Shown: positions 12,529-14,038 of the stretch, piece by piece | Numbering within the stretch: position 1 is the stretch's first letter | Layout of the letters: the number at the start of each line of letters is the position of its first letter | Assembly (NCBI GenBank): GCA_002404395.1 | Contig: DHJP01000044.1 | Span: 27,583 to 41,620, forward strand | DNA: 14,038 nucleotides | Direction of reading: 5' to 3' | DNA from: Clostridiales bacterium UBA4717 | Lineage (GTDB): Bacteria; Bacillota; Clostridia; Oscillospirales; CAG-272 | Position numbers and translations under genes: made by a program | The notes under the pieces: model-generated | Databases searched by the model: none | Told to the model about the DNA's origin: nothing | The model's input: the letters and a program-made list of their open reading frames with translations, nothing else

Positions 12529-14038
12529 ATGCGTTTCATTTTGCCCTATTTCCGAAAATACAAGCTTGAAAGTGTGCTGGCACCGCTTTTTAAAATGCTT
12601 GAGGCTTGCTTTGATCTTACAGTGCCGATCATAGTGGCGAGCATAATAAATATCGGTATCAACAACAACGATAAGCACTATATTTTTACCAGATTCGGCT
12701 TGCTTGTACTTATGGCGCTTTGCGGTCTGGTCTGCAGTTTTGTGGCTCAATATTTTGCCGCGCGCGCCGCGATCGGCACCGCGACCGATCTGAGACACAG
12801 ACTGCTTGAAAAGATCCAGAGCTTCAGCTTTACCGATCTTGACCGTCTCGGTGCTTCCACGCTCATTACACGAATGACAGGCGACATAAATCAGGTGCAG
12901 AACGGAGTAAATCTATTCCTGCGTCTGTTTTTGAGAAGTCCGTTTATCGTTTTCGGCGCAATGATAATGGCGTTTACCATAAATTCACGGATCGCGCTTG
13001 TGTTTGTTGCGGCGATAGCAGTGTTGTTTGTCATTGTTTTCGGGATAATGAAGCTTACTTCTCCGATGTATAAGGAGTCTCAGTCGAAGCTCGACTCGGT
13101 TACGGGCGCGACCCGCGAAGCCTTGAACGGAGTGCGCGTTATACGCGCGTTTGGGCGCGAAAAAGCGCAGAACGAACGCTTTGAAAACGATAATTCCGCG
13201 CTTTACGACTCGCAGATACGCGTCGGAAAGGTCGCGGCATTTATGAATCCGCTGACATATATCGTGATAAACGCCGGTATTGTGCTGATACTGTGGCTCG
13301 GTGCCGGAAAGGTCAACGCGGGTCTGCTTTACTCCGGAAATGTTATCGCGCTGATAAACTATCTTTCGCAGATCTTAGTCGAGCTTGTCAAGCTTGCAAA
13401 TCTTGTCGTTCAACTCAGCAAATCGGTTGCGGGAGCCGAGCGTATCGGAGCGGTGCTTGACAGTCCTTGCTCAATTGAATACGGAAACGAGAACGAGTTT
13501 GATAATACCGATGAGGCGGTGCGCTTTGAATCGGTCGGTATGCGTTATAACGGAGCGGGAGACAATTCGCTTGAAGATATTAGCTTTACCGCGCATCGCG
13601 GTGAATTTATCGGAATAATCGGCGGAACAGGAAGCGGCAAATCAACGCTCGTAAATCTGATCCCCCGTTTCTATGATGCGAGCGAGGGTGAAATATATAT
13701 ATTCGGTAAGCCGATAGGCTCGCTTTCGCGCGAAGCACTGCTGAAAAAGGTTGCCGTCGTGGACCAGAATCCGCGTTTGTTTGTCGGAAGTGTGCGCGAC
13801 AATATGAAGTGGGGAAAGCCCGATGCGACCGATGAAGAGATCTGGCGTGCGCTCGAAGCCGCACAGGCTGCCGAGTTTATAAAAGCCAAGCCGGGCGGAC
13901 TTGATGAGGCGGTCTCGCAAAAGGGAGCGAATTTTTCGGGAGGACAAAAACAACGCCTGACGATAGCGCGCGCGCTTATTTCAAACGCTGATATACTTAT
14001 ATTTGATGACAGTACCTCGGCGCTTGACTATGCGACCG
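12529..14038 (+). CDS. ABC exporter half-transporter (membrane domain plus ATPase), 3' end cut by window
   Basis: Fused permease-ATPase, first 503 residues visible; the frame is still open at the window end. The start at 12529 has GAGG 6 nt upstream; an in-frame ATG at 12517 after GGGAG is the alternative. Six membrane helices fall at about 19-42, 54-76, 138-157, 160-180, 241-262 and 272-297. The nucleotide-binding domain begins near 325: Walker A GGTGSGKST at 365-373, Q-loop Gln413, signature FSGGQKQR at 469-476, Walker B ILIFDD at 489-494. The residue after the Walker B aspartate, normally the catalytic Glu, is Asp494, as in the degenerate-site subunit of heterodimeric exporters such as TM287/288. 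A partner gene with an intact Glu is therefore expected just downstream. About 80-90 residues including the H-loop lie outside. The substrate is unknown; multidrug or lipid export is typical. Confidence 0.94.
   Translation, partial: MRFILPYFRKYKLESVLAPLFKMLEACFDLTVPIIVASIINIGINNNDKHYIFTRFGLLVLMALCGLVCSFVAQYFAARAAIGTATDLRHRLLEKIQSFSFTDLDRLGASTLITRMTGDINQVQNGVNLFLRLFLRSPFIVFGAMIMAFTINSRIALVFVAAIAVLFVIVFGIMKLTSPMYKESQSKLDSVTGATREALNGVRVIRAFGREKAQNERFENDNSALYDSQIRVGKVAAFMNPLTYIVINAGIVLILWLGAGKVNAGLLYSGNVIALINYLSQILVELVKLANLVVQLSKSVAGAERIGAVLDSPCSIEYGNENEFDNTDEAVRFESVGMRYNGAGDNSLEDISFTAHRGEFIGIIGGTGSGKSTLVNLIPRFYDASEGEIYIFGKPIGSLSREALLKKVAVVDQNPRLFVGSVRDNMKWGKPDATDEEIWRALEAAQAAEFIKAKPGGLDEAVSQKGANFSGGQKQRLTIARALISNADILIFDDSTSALDYAT

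Noticed and set aside
12424..12798. 124-residue minus-strand ORF over the start of the ABC exporter
   Set aside because: Antisense to the promoter and first codons of a clear ABC exporter, with no ribosome site or recognisable domain.

Overview
The window looks like chromosome from an anaerobic Bacillota (Firmicutes), most likely class Clostridia. This is inferred from strong AGGAGG-type ribosome sites, TTGACA/TATAAT-type promoters, TTG/GTG starts, a Gram-positive MacAB-like exporter, an S-layer-homology (SLH) protein, AsnA and a heterodimer-type ABC exporter. I see no phage, insertion sequence, CRISPR array, rRNA or tRNA.

Layout. (1) 1-1548, minus strand: a DUF1643-family gene followed by asnA (3' end outside the window), behind a near-consensus promoter at 1592-1620. 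(2) 1549-1741: divergent intergenic region with promoters both ways and a paired CCGTCA direct repeat. (3) 1742-7699, plus strand: a compact operon of a membrane-fusion/adaptor protein with a duplicated lipoyl-hairpin module, an ABC ATPase, a MacB/FtsX-type permease and a secreted SLH protein. It is closed by a hairpin that also serves the converging mgtE. (4) 7807-9515, minus strand: mgtE (Mg2+ transporter/channel) with a 240-nt leader. (5) 9516-11837, plus strand: a GH42 beta-galactosidase behind a structured leader, overlapped by a small four-helix membrane protein (to 12277) and closed by a strong terminator. (6) 12427-14038, plus strand: promoter and first 503 codons of an ABC exporter half with a non-canonical Walker B, running off the window.

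The most interesting part is the mgtE leader. It holds a promoter with consensus spacing, an unannotated 33-codon ORF (9354-9455, minus) with an ideal Shine-Dalgarno, a 15-bp helix that would bury that ORF's start, an intrinsic terminator just after the ORF, and an 8-nt segment inside the ORF that exactly complements the terminator's 5' arm (a candidate antiterminator). Finally, a stem covers the mgtE ribosome site. This looks like a leader-peptide and/or riboswitch control of Mg2+ transport that does not match the M-box as I know it. A second observation is a ~55-bp imperfect palindrome containing AGTGAGATCTCA that occurs twice, once as the terminator after the SLH gene and once just upstream of the beta-galactosidase.
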